7,108 nt of DNA. Origin: an uncultured Verrucomicrobiota bacterium. Its GTDB lineage: Bacteria > Verrucomicrobiota > Kiritimatiellia > RFP12 > UBA3636. Numbering within the stretch: the first letter of the stretch is position 1; each line of letters opens with the position of its first letter. This document shows, in pieces, positions 6,069 to 7,108 of this stretch. Position numbers and translations under genes: made by a program. The DNA lies in the NCBI GenBank assembly GCA_946534745.1, contig CAMNDA010000347.1:1-7108 (forward strand). Direction: 5' to 3'. The notes beneath the pieces are model-generated. The model had not been told where the DNA came from and searched no databases. It saw only the letters and a list, made by a program, of their open reading frames with translations.

Positions 6069-7108
6069 ATGATCCGCAAGCTCGTCCTTCCGTCCCTCCT
6101 CTCCCTCGCGCTCCCCGCGGGCGCGGCATTCGTGCCCGCCGCCGTCGAGACGACGGGCGAAAGCGTCACGACGACCGTCCTCTCCGACCAGTCCACGGTT
6201 GTGACGTTCCTCGCGGACGGCACGCTCACGCTGACGGACGACGTCACGGCCCGCGCGCTCTTCGTGGGCGGCGGCGGCGGCGGCGGCAGCGGTGTCGGCG
6301 GCGGCGGCGGCGGCGGCGGCGTGGTCGAGCTCGAGTCGCTGGAGCTTGCAGCGGGGACCTACGCGATCTCCGTCGGCGCGGGTGGCGCGGGCGGTACGTC
6401 GAAAGCGGCCGGCTCCAACGGCGGCGACTCGACGATGACGTTCGGCGGCCAGGCGGTCTCGCCGCTTCTTCCCGCCCTCGGCGGCGGTCGCGGAGCCGGA
6501 TGGGACTACTATACCGCCCACACGTCCGGCGGTTCGGGCGGCGGCTCGTGCAACGGACAGGCCGGCAAGGCCGGCACGCCCGGCCAGGGCTACGCGGCCG
6601 GCAAGGCCGGTTCCCGCTCCTCCGGCGGCGGCGGCGGCGCGGGCGGCCCCGGCGGAAACGGCGACACGGCGGGCAACGGCGTCCAGAAACAGCCGCTCGG
6701 CATCGGCGGCGTCGGCGTGACGAACGACATCTCGGGCGTCGCGATCGCCTACGGCGGCGGCGGCGGCGGCGGCGGCGGCGACAGCGGCAAGTGCCCCGGC
6801 AGCCCCGGCACGGACGGCGGCGGCGACGGCACGGATGCGAACGGTCCCGCCGGCGGCAACGGCGAGAACGGCCGGGGCGGCGGCGGCGGCGGTTCCGGCT
6901 ACGGCAAGGGCGTCCCCGGCGGCAACGGCGGATCGGGCGTCGTGATCGTCCGGATCGCGCCGATACCCGTCGGCCCAGAGCCGATCTTAAAGGTTCTTTC
7001 CGTCGAGGACGGCCCGGAGTCGGTCCTCGTGTCGGCAAAGCTGACCTACGTCGGCGAGGGTTCTTCTTCGGCCACCGTCTCCTACGCGGTCGCGGCGAGC
7101 GCCGCCGC
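6069..7108 (+). CDS. Secreted glycine-rich (polyglycine-type) surface protein, 3' end missing
   Basis: The frame from ATG 6069 is open to the window edge: 346 codons, incomplete. Residues 1-20 are a Sec signal peptide (Arg3-Lys4, Leu-rich core, cleavage near Ala-Gly-Ala). About residues 65-296 form a glycine-rich domain that starts Ala-Leu-Phe-Val-Gly-Gly, includes Ala-Gly-Thr-Tyr-Ala-Ile-Ser-Val-Gly-Ala-Gly-Gly near 100, and ends Gly-Gly-Ser-Gly-Val-Val-Ile-Val-Arg-Ile. This start, middle and end pattern matches the glycine-rich domain family (Gly_rich_2-like) of bacterial surface and phage tail-tip adhesins, where such runs can pack as polyglycine-II helices. Pure Gly runs of 7, 8 and 9 residues are encoded by GGC repeats. 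Two cysteines lie in this domain. After about residue 300 an Ig/fibronectin-like segment begins, similar in style to the beta domains of the 1174-residue protein. The role is probably adhesive or structural, by inference. It has its own strong promoter and ribosome binding site. Confidence 0.88.
   Translation, partial: MIRKLVLPSLLSLALPAGAAFVPAAVETTGESVTTTVLSDQSTVVTFLADGTLTLTDDVTARALFVGGGGGGGSGVGGGGGGGGVVELESLELAAGTYAISVGAGGAGGTSKAAGSNGGDSTMTFGGQAVSPLLPALGGGRGAGWDYYTAHTSGGSGGGSCNGQAGKAGTPGQGYAAGKAGSRSSGGGGGAGGPGGNGDTAGNGVQKQPLGIGGVGVTNDISGVAIAYGGGGGGGGGDSGKCPGSPGTDGGGDGTDANGPAGGNGENGRGGGGGGSGYGKGVPGGNGGSGVVIVRIAPIPVGPEPILKVLSVEDGPESVLVSAKLTYVGEGSSSATVSYAVAASAA
6267..6320 (+). repeat. GGC trinucleotide runs (7 and 8 copies)
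   Basis: GGC is repeated 7 times at 6267-6287 and 8 times at 6297-6320, separated by AGC GGT GTC. These encode the Gly-Ser-Gly-Val-Gly start of the glycine-rich domain. Near-exclusive use of one glycine codon makes a microsatellite in which changes in copy number stay in frame and only alter glycine run length. Confidence 0.85.
6753..6779 (+). repeat. GGC trinucleotide run (9 copies)
   Basis: Nine uninterrupted GGC codons follow a Tyr codon and precede GAC in the glycine-rich gene. It is the longest pure run in the window and the most likely site of length variation or sequencing and assembly error. Confidence 0.85.

Noticed and set aside
5894..6247. N-terminal extension of the deacetylase frame up to an ATG at 6247.
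   Set aside because: The extension is Arg/Ser/Ala-rich without homology, would cover the TATAAT promoter, ribosome binding site and signal peptide of the divergent gene, and is upstream of a good promoter placed 7 bases from the ATG at 5893.
6244..7038. Minus-strand frame of 264 codons, extremely Arg-rich.
   Set aside because: Antisense of GGC repeats produces poly-Arg artefacts; the plus-strand frame has promoter, ribosome binding site, signal peptide and domain pattern.

Overview
The window looks like chromosomal DNA from an uncultured, high-GC, Gram-negative bacterium of the PVC group. My best guess is a gut Kiritimatiellae-type Verrucomicrobiota. The reasons are the strong G/C bias at third codon positions, very large secreted proteins with PA14-like, fibronectin-like and autotransporter-type strand repeats, a glycine-rich surface protein, and CAGCATT heptamer repeats of a kind I recall from such genomes. 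This placement comes from memory of family styles, not from a search.

Layout, left to right. (1) Positions 1-220, minus: the 5' end of a gene for an exported protein, cut by the window edge. (2) 221-449: a divergent intergenic region with a sigma70-type promoter for each flanking gene. (3) 450-3974, plus: a complete 1174-residue secreted multidomain surface protein (signal peptide, PA14-like domain, two fibronectin/Ig-like domains, long beta-strand repeat region), without a translocator barrel or recognisable anchor. (4) 3975-4078: a convergent junction with two perfect GC-rich hairpins. (5) 4079-5893, minus: a 604-residue protein made of two complete CE4 (NodB-type) polysaccharide deacetylase units in tandem. 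The linker is encoded by heptamer repeats flanked by two perfect palindromes. (6) 5894-6068: a second divergent promoter region. (7) 6069 to the right edge, plus: the 5' part of a gene for a secreted polyglycine-rich protein followed by the start of an Ig-like domain.

The two surface-protein genes and the deacetylase are each transcribed from their own promoter; no operon is visible. The shared theme is cell-surface material: two exported, probably adhesive or structural proteins beside an enzyme that may deacetylate an N- or O-acetylated polysaccharide. A direct functional link is not demonstrated.

The points most worth attention are the deacetylase fusion, whose linker looks like a captured intergenic region containing a frame-shifting heptamer microsatellite, and a coherent promoter set (TTGCG or TTGAC, 17-18 bp spacer, TAGAAT or TATAAT). 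Two of these promoters lie so close to the start codon that the mRNAs should be leaderless or nearly so. I see no CRISPR array, RNA gene, transposase, phage gene or defence system.
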